A model generated the notes under the pieces. It was not told the origin of the DNA. It saw only the letters and a list, made by a program, of their open reading frames with translations, and did not search any database. Of a stretch of 64,000 bases of DNA, positions 50,051-64,000 are shown piece after piece (position 1 is the first letter of the stretch; every line of letters begins with the position of its first letter). The stretch comes from Symsagittifera roscoffensis (Eukaryota > Xenacoelomorpha > Acoela > Convolutidae). The stretch lies in assembly GCF_963678635.1 (NCBI RefSeq), contig NC_087062.1, positions 71,327,345 through 71,391,344 of the forward strand, read 5' to 3'. Position numbers and translations under genes: made by a program.

Positions 50051-53000
50051 AAATATCAATTTTAATAAATAAAAAATATTAAAATTAGCCTCTGGAACCC
50101 ATTCAGACTGTATTTTGAAAAAAGATAAAAAACAAAGAAATTTATCAGAAACTGGCAATGAAGTTAATACAAATACAAAACATCCAATCTCGAATTAATA
50201 TTTGCTTTACACCAGCGTTAGACCCTAAAATAGGAGCTTTTGTATATATATTTTTTTATTTTTTCACACTACTGAAAGGAACCTCAAAAAAGCTAAAATC
50301 AATTCAAAAAGAACAATACGAGATTGTAGAAAAACCTACAGATGTTACATATAATTTAATCTATAACTACAAAAAAGAAATTTTTCAACACAGAAACAAC
50401 TTTTCATCATAATACTCAAAAAGTTACGCTCTTCGTGATATGACGCAAATATATTCCTTTACAGGACTACAGATTGTTGACAAAATAGAAAAAAAGTGTT
50501 CCAAAAATACCTAAAAGTTCCAAAGATTCGCCACATTTACCTGGGAACACTTCAGAGAAAATATCACAAAACCACCCGAGCCAATCAATCAAAAACAAAG
50601 AAAAATATTTTAAAAACCAGAAAATGTTTTAAAAACCGAAACAAAAGAAAAATCACAACAACGTCAATCATCTCGTCTTTAAAATCAACCCTAAACCAAT
50701 TAAAAATTTTTTATCCCCAATCTGAAATACTACAACATGTGGAATTCCAGCAGCCTGCTGGTTAATTAATACTATCAAAAAAACCTTGATTTTATACACA
50801 TAGGAAGTTTCAAACGCATTTTTAACACCTATTTTCAATTTTGTACCTCTCAGAAATAACTAGTTCACAATCAACAAATCAGATCCCTTTTTCATCCCAC
50901 ACTTTCTTTAAGCACCATCGCTATTATTAGTCGATATAACTCTAACTCGAACTAGATCTACAACTTTAACTTCAATACCTTCAGGTCGAAAATAATCAAT
51001 CCCCTGATAATTGATAACTTAGAAAAAATATCATATAAGAGTTAAGACTTCCTTCTATCAATCAAACAAAAATCATAAAATTGTCTCAATTTAAACCATA
51101 AAAAATCATAAAACAAAAATAAAAAATTAGCACAAAGCAAAAACTCAACCTGATCATATAGCCTAAGACAATGTTACTTCCCAAAAACCCCTGATCTTTC
51201 CGCAAATGAAAAAATAAATCAGATACATAATACCTAAAACCCCAGACTTCCCTTCACCAACTTTTCACACAACTCTTCATACCTAACCCACTTACCAACA
51301 ATTAATTAGCAATTCGACACCACTTCATTGAAAAAATTGCTTAGTCCGCACTCAGTTAAACAGAATCTTAATACCCTCACTTCCAAGTTTCTTTCAAAAT
51401 GTTCTACAATTTTTAAACATTGTACTTTATTCATTACTGATTTTTTAAAGAATTTTTAATGAAATGTTTTCTAATTTTCACTATACTGTTTCTAACTTTC
51501 TATTCCCTCATTCATACCTACGTCTCTCTGACCAAAACTATCGACAACCTAATCAGATGTAATACCGAACAAATTTTTTAAATTATACAAAACTAATTAA
51601 GTACAAAAGACATTTTCAATCTTTTCACAATTTTCCTAACCTTTATAGCTTTCCTACTATTGACACTTTACAAATGCAAGAAAAAGGCAAAAACTGCTTT
51701 TGTACTTGCAATTGTTTTGATCATCATTTTTGCTGAAGAAAATTATCAGGAACATAACTTAAATAATACATCGAAAAAATTAAAAAGCGATTACCAAAAC
51801 TGCTAATCCAACCCTTCTCAAAAATTCCCCCACCTGCCAACCCAACGCAAGATCCTTAATCAACACCTACATCTAGCCAGATAAACAGACAAATCAACCC
51901 CAATCATCTACTCGTATATCATATGTAGAAAATCCCTACACCTTTGAAGAAAAACACGCATCCTTATCAGAACCAAAAACACCCGCACCTCGTTACGCAC
52001 CACTAAGCGAAATATTTTACGAAGCAACATATAATATTTACCTCTAAATACAACAAGACGTTGAAAAAAACAAGAAATTACGGTCAAAATCAAAATCCAA
52101 CAACTGCAATTGACAGAAAAGTTTTTCACTCCCGACGAAATAGAACTCTAACGACAGAAGTGATCAATTCAAAACTCGATCATCTCCAACACCAACCCCT
52201 CATAGTACAAAAAAGTACTCCCCCCGCCACTAAACTTCACTTCTCATCGAAATACACCAAATCGTTTATCAGGTTAATAAGGTTCAACGTCTATTTCTGA
52301 ACAGATTCGTGAAAATCTCTTTAGCCCCCTCCCTTTTCATCACAAAGACTCCCACATTGAACAACCCAAAAATTTTCTGAAGAAGAACCCAACCCTGTAA
52401 TTTAATAGATAGAAAAATCTTCAGATACAAACTTGTCATTACCAGAAACAATTTTTCTTTCATCGAAACCTTCACTTACACGTCCAACACCATCAACACA
52501 ACTTTTCCAAACCAACTAAACGACAAATATTGCAAACTACAAAGCACAAAAAAAAATTACGCTTAGACGGAACTCCCTCCACTTTTTGGCCAATACCTCG
52601 ATAGCTGTCAACTCCATAATTGGGCACTAAATTGACTAGAATATAGACACGATATTCACAGAGACATCCAATAACAAAAAATTCAGATACCTTCACTACT
52701 CTCCATTTTGGAAAAAGGTAAAAATGAACAATTTAGTACATCACCCAAAGCCACGAGAGGCACCCTAGACATCATGGCTCAAACTATACCCCTCCATTTA
52801 TCACCACATTAAAATATAAAAACGATAGGTACTCAAAAAATACCAAGAGATTAATAACTTTTTACAAATCTTTTTCAGGCCTCTCGTATACATTTATATT
52901 TTAAATGTTCTATTAATATATTTTTTCTCTTTGAGAACGCCATGAACCAACAAATCATAAAAAAAATTTCAATGCGAATAGAACGACAAGATCTTTTCGT

Positions 53001-53679
53001 TACACATTATGATTGTGAAGATCACAAACAAAAACATTACGCAATTATGCAATTAACCAGGTCACACAGTAACTTTACTTCAAACAGGTCCAACAGGTTA
53101 TAAGTTCACATGGAAGGTCTCAGAAAATAAACTAAATTGTTCACAAGTCTCCAACGGATACAAAACTGAATCGATCACGAATCCTTTTATCGAAATAATA
53201 TAAAACAATTACTACATATTGACCAAAAATACTGTAAAATTGAACTAAAACGTTTACAAATAGTCACTACCATAGACGAAAATTGAAAATTAGTAAACTT
53301 TGAAGTTTTTCTAGCTTCCGCACACCAATCTCAGCTTTAACATTACCAGCGCCATATCCAATTAGATGATTAAATTCCTTATCTTGTTGAACATGCATGT
53401 TCAATTTACGACATACAAGATAAAGATTAAACACTCATTTTGGAATCCATAGCCCCTCCAACTGTAAAGCAGACACAAAAACTTCAAGAGACTAGGAAAT
53501 ATCAAGTTTTAAGATTGGAAAAACCACATAGAAAAAGTATAAATAACACGAGATTTGAAACATGTACCACATTTCAAGTCGCTAAAACTCACACAAAAAT
53601 CATGAAGTTTCAAAAAAACTTTTTCATAGAAACCTAACATTCTGATGAAACACTTTTTCCTGATTGAATAACATCAATT
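50051..53679 (+). other. Stop-ridden region between integrase and env-like frame
   Basis: Short open frames occur: 50158-50412 with a hydrophobic FVYIFFYFFTLL segment, and 50496-50765 which is very basic. A further hydrophobic start near 51462 (CFLIFTILFLTFYS) could be a signal peptide. Consistent with the front part of an env-like gene, but not provable. Confidence 0.3.
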
Positions 53680-55625
53680 CTACTTCCAACAATAAAAAAG
53701 AATAGAAATTAAATCATTACACTTTCAAAATTACTCTGAAACCGAATTAGCGTGTAAACATCCAAAACCACTTTTTCAAAGCCAATTTTCAGAAATCCTT
53801 CTCGAATACGAAAAAGATTTTGATATGAAAACGGGCAAATTAATAAAGGACATAGCCGACACAAATCAAAACAGAAAATACGAAAAAATTTTTCTTCCGG
53901 TTACATTTTACAAAAAAAAACATTGGTAGAAAATTTTTGCGTGAAAACCGTTATAAAACACTGTTGCAAGTATCACTCATGAGCAACACAAATTTTAGCG
54001 CAATTCACTATGACATTCATCTCAATATGAAATTTGACTACACAAATAGCAGAATTTTTCAAAAAATGTCACTATCAGAACTCAAAACGCTACATCATTT
54101 ATGTGAATTAAACATAAATTTACAATCTCTCGCTTTAGCAGTACTCAAAAAACCTTATTCAGGCTACTTACTATCAGGTAACCGCTCTAACTTGCTTGAT
54201 TACGAAGGAAAGATTCTCTGGTACTACACATGCACTAAAAAAATCTCACGTTTCTCCAAAGACAAGAGATGCTTCCGACGCATACTTACATTTTATAAAA
54301 TTAAAATACATTTTGTAGACAAATTATCACAACGAACTTATTTTCAGGAGTCAGCTGTCCCCTGTGGATCTGAAAACAGCCAGAATTTAGTACAGCTTAA
54401 CCCAATCAAGGATATATTACTTTAACGCCATACACTACTTTAACGCCATTTTTAAAGAGATTCTCAATTGAAAGCACACGCACAATCGCTCGTAACCCAA
54501 ACATAGACTTATAATCTATAACCATCTACTCCAAATCAGATATACATCATCACATTCGAACACAAGAGTTTCAAGAGCTCACAAAAATGGATACAGTCCA
54601 AAGACAGTCATTCGATTGAAATCTCCGCAAATTATCTGAAACAGCAGAGTTTTAACTATCTATAGACAAGACTGCAGTGGATATTATAAGAATATTGGAG
54701 ATTATAAAAACCTAAATGGAGAAAAATATTCCCACACGATTTTTCACCCCACAAGAATTTTAGTTTTTTACACATGAAAAACGAACTCTTAGCTTTCCTC
54801 TGATATATCTACTACCTCATAGAAAGACTGACTATACTGCACGCAATGTTTCTTTTTACATAACTTTTGTTTTCCTTACTTAAAGGAATCTATATTACAA
54901 GCGCAATTATCATACAAGTCAGAAGACAAGCTAGCGCAGCAAGAGCTTTGTTTGCAGGATTTTTTGGAAATTTATCACACTTCCTACAGCCAAACGAATA
55001 CTATCTATTAGCTCTACATTGCATATAGCACTTCAACAACCATCTATCGATGATACATATGAAAACATTGTAGAACAACCGCACACTATATACTCTCGTT
55101 CTCAAAAAAACCACCTTTTCCGCCCACGATGAGCCGCCAAGTTAGATCCCACAAACGTTCCCTTTCCATTCCATCTAACCTCCAACTTCACGATTCTCGT
55201 ATTACAACTTTAGACCTCATTCTTCCCTCCTAAATATTTTTTTTCTAACTCACCACGCACGGATTCAGATGACTCAAACCAGACTGTTTTTAATACTATC
55301 TCAAACTTTAATAACTCAGAAGTTGAAACACCCTGAGAGTTTTTAGATTCGAAACCCAGTCCCACAAAAACTTTCCAATCTATTAATCCCCCTACACCTG
55401 TTGAAAACTCCAATTTCACTTTCTTCCACACTGACGCTTTCCCGTTTCTTTCTCCTATTTCCAGTTATGCTCCAGATAAACCTAGTCCCATCACAGATGA
55501 CCAGCTTGAGCATAATTTAGACTATTTTTTTACTCACAAGCGGCAGATTCTAAACACCACTAACTCATAAATTCTTTATCAAATCACTCATTCTCTTTCA
55601 AACTCCGAATCATCTATCCCATCTG
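53680..55625 (+). pseudogene. env-like frame and 3' region, copy A
   Basis: A 162-codon open frame (53937-54425) contains LSELKTLHHL, YSGYLLSGNRSN, ILWYYTCTKK and CFRRILTFYK, with several Cys, and is followed by broken frames. The latter hold a hydrophobic segment (GIYITSAIIIQV near 54890) and a Pro/Ser-rich tail. Position after integrase, cysteines and the membrane-like segment suggest an envelope-type protein. No fusion peptide or known env family was recognised. Repeated as copy B at 57.8-59.8 kb. Confidence 0.4.
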
Positions 55626-55649
55626 TCAACATTGCCCCCACACTGCGAA

Positions 55650-56650
55650 CTCCTCACAAAAATGGATACAATCCAAAGACAATCAATTGATCAAAACCTC
55701 GGCAAACTAACTAAAACAGCCGGTTTTTTAAATATCTATAGACAAGACTACAGTAGATATTTTAAGGATATTGGAGATTATATATACCTAAATGGAGAAA
55801 AATATTCCCACACAATTTTTCACCAATCAAAATTTTTTATTTTTTACACATGAAAAATGAACTCTTACCGTTCCTCTGATAGTTGTACTAACTCTTAGAA
55901 AGATTGAGTAAATTATACGCAATATTTCATTTTACGGAAATTTTCTTTTTATTACTTAAAGGAATCTAGATCACACAAGTCAAAAGACAAGCTAGCACAG
56001 CAAGAGTTTTGTTCGCAGGGTTTTTTGAATTTTATCACAATTCCTACAGCCAAACAAATGCTATATATTTTCTCCATATCGCATATAGGACTCCAACAAC
56101 CTTCCTTCGATCAGACAAATGAAAAAAATGTAGAACAACCCCACACATTAAAATATCGTTCCCTTTCCAGTCCATCTAACCTCCAAGTTCACGATTCTCG
56201 TATTACAACTTGAGACCTCACTACTTCACCCTAAACAGTTTTTCTTCTAACTCACCACGCATGAATTCAGATGACTCAAACCAAACTGTTTTTAAAACTA
56301 TCTCAAATTTTAATATCCCAGAAGTCGAAACACCCGATGAATTTTTAGATTCGAAACCCGTTCCCACTATAATTTTTCAACCAATTTTCCAACCTATAAA
56401 TCCCTCTACCCCTGTTGAAAACTCGAATTCCACTTCCTCCCACACTGACGCTACCCCTCTTCTCTCTCCTCTTTCCAGTTATGCTCCCGATGTACCTAGT
56501 CCCATCACAGATGACCAGCTTGAGCATGATTTAGACTATTTTTTTTCTCACCAGCAGCAGATTTAAAACACCAATAACTCGTAAGCTCTTCATCAGATCA
56601 CTCATTTCCCTTCAGTTTCCGAATAATCTATGCCATCTGTCAACATTGCC
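55650..56650 (+). repeat. Extra 1-kb tandem unit of the env-like 3' region (present only in copy A)
   Basis: AAAATGGATACAATCCAAAGACA at 55659 begins a diverged repeat of the unit starting at 54586. It contains the same TATAGACAAGAC, AATGGAGAAAAATATTCC and ACAGATGACCAGCTTGAGCA blocks. Its best frame (56210-56566, 118 codons; QTVFKTISNFN, Pro/Ser-rich) is intact where the other units are broken. Confidence 0.75.
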
Positions 56651-57770
56651 CCCACACGCGCACAAAGAGTTTCTAAGAAAAATAAACACACAATTAATAC
56701 ACCACAGTTTATCATTAACCACCCACCATCATCTCGACTCCTATACCATTAAGCACGTCTTACTAGTACACCCTCATTTTTACTAGAAAACCTTCCCTTC
56801 CTCCCCAAATACACCTAATACAACGGAGAAAATCAAGCCCAACAAAATCAATATGTTAATGAACCATCCCTATTAAACAACTTTTCATAGATATACTATT
56901 ATTACCTCACTCTTCTTAAAAAAGTGCCCCTTTTTTAAGAAGAGTACTGATGAAGATTTTGGGGTTTAAATATTTTTCCTTTAATTATTGCACTCCGCCT
57001 AAATGATTTTTAAAATGTATGTTTAAACCAAACCGAAATTCTATTAATCACTCTGACCACACAGTCGTCCGAAATATGGAAGATTTACCGTAAGGTCTGA
57101 TCCTGCAGTTAATGCACAACTCACCGAAAGTTTGTTCATTAAATCAGAATACATCTTTATCCTCGATAGTACTAACAAAAATTTCGATCTCATCATTGCC
57201 CATACACTTATGAACAGAAAAACTTACCAAAAAACTCTTAGTGAATTTGATCACTTTGCATTAATGTTTAATTTTCTAACACCGAAAAAACGAGTCATTA
57301 ACTATTCTCATCAATTAAAGTCAAAAAATAAACAAACACACATTTATACTTATTATAAATTTATATTTCGACTTTGTCTACGCAGTTCATCATCCCGCAA
57401 TACTCACCACCAATTCATATTTTTTAACTTAAATTACAAATCGCCTATTTTCTAAATTTTTTTGTTTTGAATAAAATCAAGTAAGTTTCACGGCATCCTC
57501 CGTAATTGTGATCCCGTACGACAAATTTACATCTTTTGCCCTCTCAACAACAACTATCCACTCGATTACTCCAGTCCCATTTTTATCCCGCATGAACAAA
57601 TTCCACCCGTTGAAATTGATTTTTTAGAAAATATTCAAATTTTTGAGTTCAACTACAAATTATATAACCTCAAGCAAAATTCTAGCCATGATTTTTCAGC
57701 GGTCACCGAATAAGTTAATATCATCCGCGCGCTTGAACTCGTAATTTTTCATAGAACTTTTGACAGAATC
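56651..57770 (+). repeat. Tail segment, copy A
   Basis: From ACACGCGCACAAAGAGTTT to TCATCCGCGCGCTTGAA, this matches 59785-60865 over its length. It contains open stretches (57132-57455, HTLMNRKTYQKTLSEFDHF), so some of it was coding or it includes an LTR. I cannot decide between the two. Confidence 0.65.
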
Positions 57771-59784
57771 CTAACACTTTGATAAAACACATCCTGATTA
57801 AAAAAGATCAATTCCGAATCACTACAAGAATATAAACGGAATAGAAAATAAATTATCACGCTTTCAATTTTACTCTGAAACCAAATTAGCATATAAACAT
57901 CCAAAAACCACTTTTTCAAACCCAATATTCAGAAATCCTTCTCAAATACGAAAAAGATTTTGATAAGAAAACAGACAAACTAATAATTGACATAGCCGAC
58001 ACAAATCAAAACAGAAAAGATGAAAAATCTTATTTTGCGGTAACACTTTACAAAAAAAAGATTGAGAAAAAAATTCTACCTGAAAACAGTTATAGTACTC
58101 GCTTGGAAGAACTATCACTCATGAAAACCTTATGTTTGGTCGCAATTCACTATGAAATTCATTTCGATATGAAACAAGATTAAGCAATTAGCAGATTTTT
58201 TCAAGGATTGTCACTATCAGAACTCAAAACACTACATCCTTTATATGAATTAGAATGAACCCAGTTTTAAAATCTCTCGCTTTAGCAGTAATCAAAATAC
58301 CTTATTCAGGCTACCTACTATCAGGTAACCGCTCTAACTTGCTTAATTACGAAGGAAAAATTCTCTGGTACTACACATGCACTAAAAAAGTCTCACGTTT
58401 CTCCAAAGACAAGAGATGCTTCCGACGCATACTTACATTTTATAAAATTAAAATACATTTTGTAGACAAATTATCACAACGAACTTATTTTCAGGAGACA
58501 GCTGTCCCCTGTGGATCTGAAAACAGCCAGAATTTAGTACAGCTTAACCCAATCAAGGATAAATTTCATTTTTTCACTCCATACACTACTTTAACGCCAT
58601 TTTAAAAGAGATTCTCAATTGAAAGCACACGCACAATCGCTCGTAACCCAAACATAGACTTATAATCTATAACCATCTACTCCAAATCAGATATACATCA
58701 TCACATTCGAACACAAGAGTTTCAAGAGCTCACAAAAATGGATACAGTCCAAAGACAGTCATTCGATTGAAATCTTCGCAAATTATCTGAAACAGCAGAG
58801 TTTTAACTATCTATAGACAAGACTGCAGTGGAGATTAAAAGAATATTGGAGATTATAAAAACCTAAATGGAGAAAAATATTCCCACACGATTTTTCACCC
58901 CACAAGAATTTTAGTTTTTTACACATGAAAAACGAACTCTTAGCTTTCCTCTGATATATCTACTACCTCATAGAAAGACTGACTATACTGTACGCAATGT
59001 TTCTTTTTACATAACTTTTGTTTTCCTTACTTAAAGGAATCTATATTACAAGCGCAATTATCATACAAGTCAGAAGACAAGCTAGCGCAGCAAGAACTTT
59101 GTTTGCAGGATTTTTTGGAAATTTATCACACTTCCTACAGCCAAACGAATACTATCTATTAGCTCTACATTGCATATAGCACTTCAACAACCATCTATCG
59201 ATGATACATATGAAAACATTGTAGAACAACCGCACACTATATACTCTCGTTCTCAAAAAAACCACCTTTTCCGCCCACGATGAGCCGCCAAGTTAGATCC
59301 CACAAACGTTCCCTTTCCATTCCATCTAACCTCCAACTTCACGATTCTCGTATTACAACTTTAGACCTCATTCTTCCCTCCTAAATATTTTTTTTCTAAC
59401 TCACCACGCACGGATTCAGATGACTCAAACCAGACTGTTTTTAATACTATCTCAAACTTTAATAACTCAGAAGTTGAAACACCCTGAGAGTTTTTAGATT
59501 CGAAACCCAGTCCCACAAAAACTTTCCAATCTATAAATTCCCCTACACCTGTTGAAAACTCCAATTTCACTTTCTTCCACACTGACGCTTTCCTGTTTCT
59601 TTCTCCTATTTCCAGTTATGCTCCAGATAAACCTAGTCCCATCACAGATGACCAGCTTGAGCATAATTTAGACTATTTTTTTACTCACAAGCGGCAGATT
59701 CTAAACACCACTAACTCACAAATTTTTTATCAAATCAATCATTCTCCTTCAAACTCCGAATCATCTATCCCATCTGTCAACATT
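57771..59784 (+). repeat. env-like region, copy B
   Basis: A near-copy of 53640-55625 at an offset of about 4.14 kb, including the YYTCTKK frame (58255-58605) and the unit with ACAGATGACCAGCTTGAGCA. In 3' half the copies are nearly identical, while the first 500 bases are more diverged. Confidence 0.85.
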
Positions 59785-60870
59785 GCCCCACACGCGCACA
59801 AAGAGTTTTTATGAAAAGTAAACACACAATTAATACACCACAGTTTCTCATTAACCGCCCACCGTCATCCCGACTCCTATACCATCAAGCACGTCATACT
59901 AATACACCCTCATTTTAAGTAGACAACCTTCCCTTCCTCCCCCAATACACCTAAAACAACGGAGAAAATCAAGCCCAACAAAACCAATATGTTAATGAAC
60001 CTTCCCTACGACTCACCCTTTCATAGATATCCTATTATAACCTCATTACTCTACGAAAAGTACCCCTACGCAAAAATAGTGATGGCGATTTTGGGATTTA
60101 TTTAATATTCATTTAACTAATGCACTCCACCTTAATCAATTTAAAAATATAGGCTTAAACCAAACCGATATTCTATTAATCACTTTGAACACACAGTCAT
60201 CCGAAAAATTGAAAGATTTACCGTATGATCTGATCATGCAGTTAATGCACAACTCATCGAAAGTTTGTTCATTAAATCAGAATACATCTTTATCCTCAAA
60301 AATACTAACAAAAACTCGATCTCATCACTGCCCATGCACTTATGAACAGAAAAATTTACAAAAAAAATCTCAGTGAATTTGATCATTTTCCACTTGTGTT
60401 TAATTTATTAACACCGAAAGAACGAAAGAACTGTTCTCATTTATTTAAGTCAAAAACTAATCAAACACACATTCATACTTATTATAAATTTATACTCGGA
60501 CTTTGTCTACACAGTTCACCATCCCGCAATCCTCACCACCAATTGATGTTTATCAACTCAAATTACACATCGCCCTGTTTTCTAAATTTCTTATATTGAA
60601 TAAAGTCAACTAACTTTCACGGCATCCTCCCTAATTGTGATCCCGTACGACAAATGCACATCTTTTGCCCTCTCACCAACAACTATCCACTCGCTTACTC
60701 GCGCCCCATTATTATCCCGCATCAATAACTCCAACCATTTGAAATTGATTTTTTAGAAAAAACTCATAATTTTGAGTTCAAACACAAATTATATCCCCTC
60801 AAGCAAAATTCTAACCATGATTTTTCAGCAGTCACCGAATAAGTTAAAATCATCCGCGCGCTTGAATATC
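59785..60870 (+). repeat. Tail segment, copy B
   Basis: Matches 56651-57730 with moderate divergence, ending at the same GTTAAAATCATCCGCGCGCTTGAA block. The open frame 60185-60599 is the counterpart of 57132-57455. Confidence 0.65.
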
Positions 60871-63800
60871 TCTGGCCGCTTCTACGAACTAAAAACGTAA
60901 TCCGAATGCTTGCTAAGTTTTAAATTAAATCAGACACTATGACAACTAACTCACCCATGGATTTTTTAGGAACCCGATCCTTCGTAAGATTGAAGATATT
61001 TTGTAAAAATATATCCAACACTTACCGTTTTTACATGTGTTTTTCATCTTTTCTTTTTAGATTTCACCAGTCGTTCCTCTGAAACTCTAAATACAAACTG
61101 AAATAAAAATAAACCTCAATTTAAACTTTCATTTTTATTTTTTAAGCATTTGCAATAATTTATATAAGTGAAGTAAAATTATTATTTAGCAATAAATTGA
61201 TCATATTATTGTAAATTCAAAATACGAAAGAAAAAATTGGTGAGGAATAATAAATTACTGTTACTAACTTTTTAGGTTTGCTGATATTTTGGAAGTCGAT
61301 TTTCAAATTTCAATCGCCCACAGTTTCACGCAATTTTTCCGCATAAATCTTGTAACTCGTCCACGAAGAATTTTCGAAAAAAAAAAATTTCTATTTGGAA
61401 CAAATATATTTCTATTTTACTTTCAAATAAACTGATTTAACATACTTTTTCGAGTTTTCAAACTTTCCTTTAACCCGGTTGGAAGGAATTATATATAAGC
61501 ATAGGCAATCAATGAAGCTTACTAAAACCAACCGCATGTATGAGAAAACCTCATGGTACCCAGTTCAATTTAAACCTAGATTAAACTGGATAAACTATTT
61601 TTTTGAACCTCGCTTCAAATTTTTATCAAAACCACTTGAAACAAAAAAAACACAGAAAGGATTACAAAAACCAAAACAACCTGTTTTTTTTTTTTTGAAA
61701 AAAAGGACACAACTAAAGAGCAAAATACAAAAACACCTGATAAAAAAAGAGCAAAAAGTTGAACTTGAAAAAAGACTCCGCTCAGAGCGACCGTGAAAAC
61801 ATACTCCCTCAACTGGCCTATCCCACCAGTATTGGACGTCCTGAGCATGCTTCATAGCCGGCCTCATCAACCGCACTGAACCACGCTTATGAACCGATCC
61901 ATATTTTGATCAAAGTAGCCAAAACTAATAAAACGTTTTTGCGAAAAAAAAACAATCTTAACTAAAACTGAATTCACTAACAAGTTGCAGATATAATTAA
62001 ATAAGCTAATATATTTCTTAGAGCAAAAAGAAACGAGCAGGAAAGGAAGATGAAACTCGATGACATTCCTAGTCTTAAATGGCAAATCTATTGGTTTGTT
62101 GCCGTAGTCAAAACCCTCACAGGGTTCGAAGTTTGGAGCCAGCATCGCAGCAAAGGTACCAAATCAACAAGAACAATGGCCAACTCGATGTTGAACTCAA
62201 AAATACGAATCATAGTCACTTGGCGCTTAACACAGAGAAGTCAAATCATATCTCGCTAATCGATGAATAGTAGAGAATACACGTAGTCTCGCTCTACTCA
62301 AGGAAATCATTGTAAAGTTCTCCAACCTACACCAGATCCTTCAACTCAATCACGATACATGAAACCCACTTCTGAAATACGAAAAACTGTACTCCTTTTC
62401 TCTCATTGAAGACAACTACTCCACTACACGAGCAATTGTTTCTTTCTCTCTTCTCGCGCAATCTACTCCAAAGAAACAGGAAATCTATCTATCCATCCTT
62501 GACAAGGACAAACTTAAAACTTTAAAACTTTCTAAGCCCCGGATGGGTGGAACCAGTTTAAAACTAGTCTTTATATCCAATTATATTCTTGATAAACTAT
62601 CTCTGTAAAATACTTAGAACTGACTAATCATGATTGATAACTAACGCTTACAATAATTTGTAAGGCTGACACTTTTTATAGTTTTAGCCAGAACAAAAAA
62701 ACTTTGACTGAGCAAACAATTGCTCTTCCTCACAACAATTCTTGATTCTGAAACTCGCAATTACCAGGATACACTAGATCTATTGGGACTAGGAGATATA
62801 AGAGTAAAATTATCACTAGTATTAGACTAAGAAGTTGCACGAAACTATCCGGCCGATAATAGGAGCGTGACAAACAGACGTTGTACCTCATCCGAAGTTA
62901 CTTTATGAGTGAGCCACCCCGGACTTAAACTCAGTATGATTATGCTTGGGACTTGCAAAGAAGTTAACGCAAGTGGCTATTTTACATAAGGTTAAATATC
63001 AGATCTAGGGTAGGACCTCGGGTAGGTAGAATTCGTGACTCAAAGGACAACCTAGCCTGACGGAGATTTAATTACTGACACAGAGCAATCATCTTATTTT
63101 GATTGTAGTAATTTTTAACAAAATTCGTACAAAAAAAGGAACTTCAACCTCCAAAAATTTTGATGCTTTTCTGATCTTTATTTGAAACTTCTGAACTTGA
63201 TGCGCCATAAAAAGATTTTTTTTTCAAGAATATGCTTGTCAAAAACACTTTTGATAGAATTGTGGCTTTTCGATCTTTTATTTGATCCAGATTGTCCTCA
63301 ACTTTGTTCCAAAAATTTGTTCCGAAACGTTCCAAAGGGTTCCGAAAAAATTTATTTAAGCTCAAAGATATTCAAGGATTACAATTTTGTCAATCTAATT
63401 GCTTACAAAATGCTTACAATCAAATTAAGTTTTAATGAGGACCATATGTACCTCAAACCGGGTGCAAATTAGTTGATCACTTCAAAGGCTCTCAATGACC
63501 TGATATGCCAACAAAAACAAAACAAATCTGCTGTTCCTGTCGACAATTTTGTTTTTCCTAAACAAGTACCTCCCAACTTTAAATGAACTTATCCTGTTAA
63601 ATCAAAACATTCAAAATCAAACCTATTTCTTACATATTACTGATTTTATTGGATTGATTTTATTTGAAGTACCATTGTTCTTGGGAATTTCTTAAAAACT
63701 TTTTTATTGACATAGAAGCTCAAGTATAGCAATCGCTGACACGAGAAACTCAGACGCAATTGATACGGGAAGGCGGAAAAATTATGGCTTCGCTCTTCAT

Positions 63801-64000
63801 TCAAAAGGCAATTACACTTTATCAGAACATTTTAAACAGCTTTTTCTGCTTTTTTGAAAAAAAAGTTTGATTAAAGTTTATTTCTAAGATGAAGTTCATG
63901 AAAACCATTAGACATATTCTAAAACGAAGCGCCCACAAACTTCTCATCCATTTTAAAAAAAACCAAAAGTTCGTTTATTTTCTCACGTTTCTAGCTTCTG
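60871..64000. other. No supported feature
   Basis: AT-rich sequence with low-complexity open frames (for example 61479-61796, Lys-rich because of A runs). A slightly GC-richer patch near 62850-63060 (GACCTCGGGTAGGTAGAATTC) could be the edge of an unidentified repeat. No RNA gene or protein is supported. Confidence 0.3.

Larger units (their letters stand above)
44000..60870 (+). mobile_element. Decayed Ty3/Gypsy-type retroelement with env-like region
   Basis: Plus-strand remnants occur in retroviral order: gag, protease, RT, RNase H, integrase, then a long env-like region expanded by duplications. Nearly every domain is broken by stops, so this is an ancient copy. LTRs could not be defined. 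AT content is much higher than in the giant element, and sequence similarity to it is confined to general family motifs. Confidence 0.6.

Noticed and set aside
56930-57720. 3' LTR of the plus-strand element
   Set aside because: A purine-rich stretch precedes it, but no matching direct repeat was found upstream of gag and parts read as open frame.
61479-61796. Lys-rich plus-strand ORF of 105 codons
   Set aside because: Low-complexity A-rich sequence. No motif, start context or neighbour supports a gene.

Overview
The window is animal genomic DNA from an invertebrate whose clade I cannot fix. The evidence is a spliced mind bomb 2-like gene with a 65-bp GT-AG intron, a Pol III tRNA gene, and long AT-rich tracts filled with nested, decayed transposons. 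I see no prokaryotic organisation.

Layout. 1-943 (minus) is the 5' end of a MIB2-like E3 ubiquitin ligase gene. From 1.5 to 29.9 kb (plus) lies one non-LTR-type reverse transcriptase gene, broken into three pieces by nested insertions. The first insertion is a solo LTR-like block (1735-2956) that carries a small TIR element. The second is a fold-back repeat family made of TTGAGCGGTTT units, which is itself split by a 24.75-kb LTR retrotransposon (3372-28122, minus) and also holds a tRNA gene whose anticodon reads as UCA.

The giant retrotransposon is the main feature. It has 925/930-bp LTRs (about 1.4% different by eye), a 3-kb repeat-rich leader, a Ty3/Gypsy Gag-protease-RT-RNase H-integrase polyprotein that appears to run on into a macrodomain-like C-terminus, and then about 9 kb of additional coding sequence. 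The additional sequence forms two putative cistrons. Cistron B (14216-8731) carries a coiled coil, a clear SGNH/GDSL hydrolase domain and probably a second SGNH-like domain. Cistron C (8714-5119) matches nothing I recognise. This copy is broken by single-base frameshifts, seven or more in-frame TAA/TAG stops, and 10-bp and 188-bp tandem duplications. A degraded second relative of its 3' end lies at 31.1-32.3 kb, so cistron C is a heritable part of a family and not a one-off capture.

32-42 kb holds fold-back and TIR elements (33855-35011, 35615-35831, 36127-37666, 40062-40905) and a relic LTR-element integrase (37.7-39.3 kb, minus). 44-61 kb holds a heavily decayed plus-strand Ty3/Gypsy-type element with gag, protease, RT, RNase H and integrase remnants and an env-like region that has been duplicated in a nested way. 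The last 3 kb shows no feature I can support.

Limits: alignments and identities were judged by eye. ORF starts in the retroelement are nominal, because ATG positions inside broken polyproteins are not real start sites. No restored or joined protein is given.
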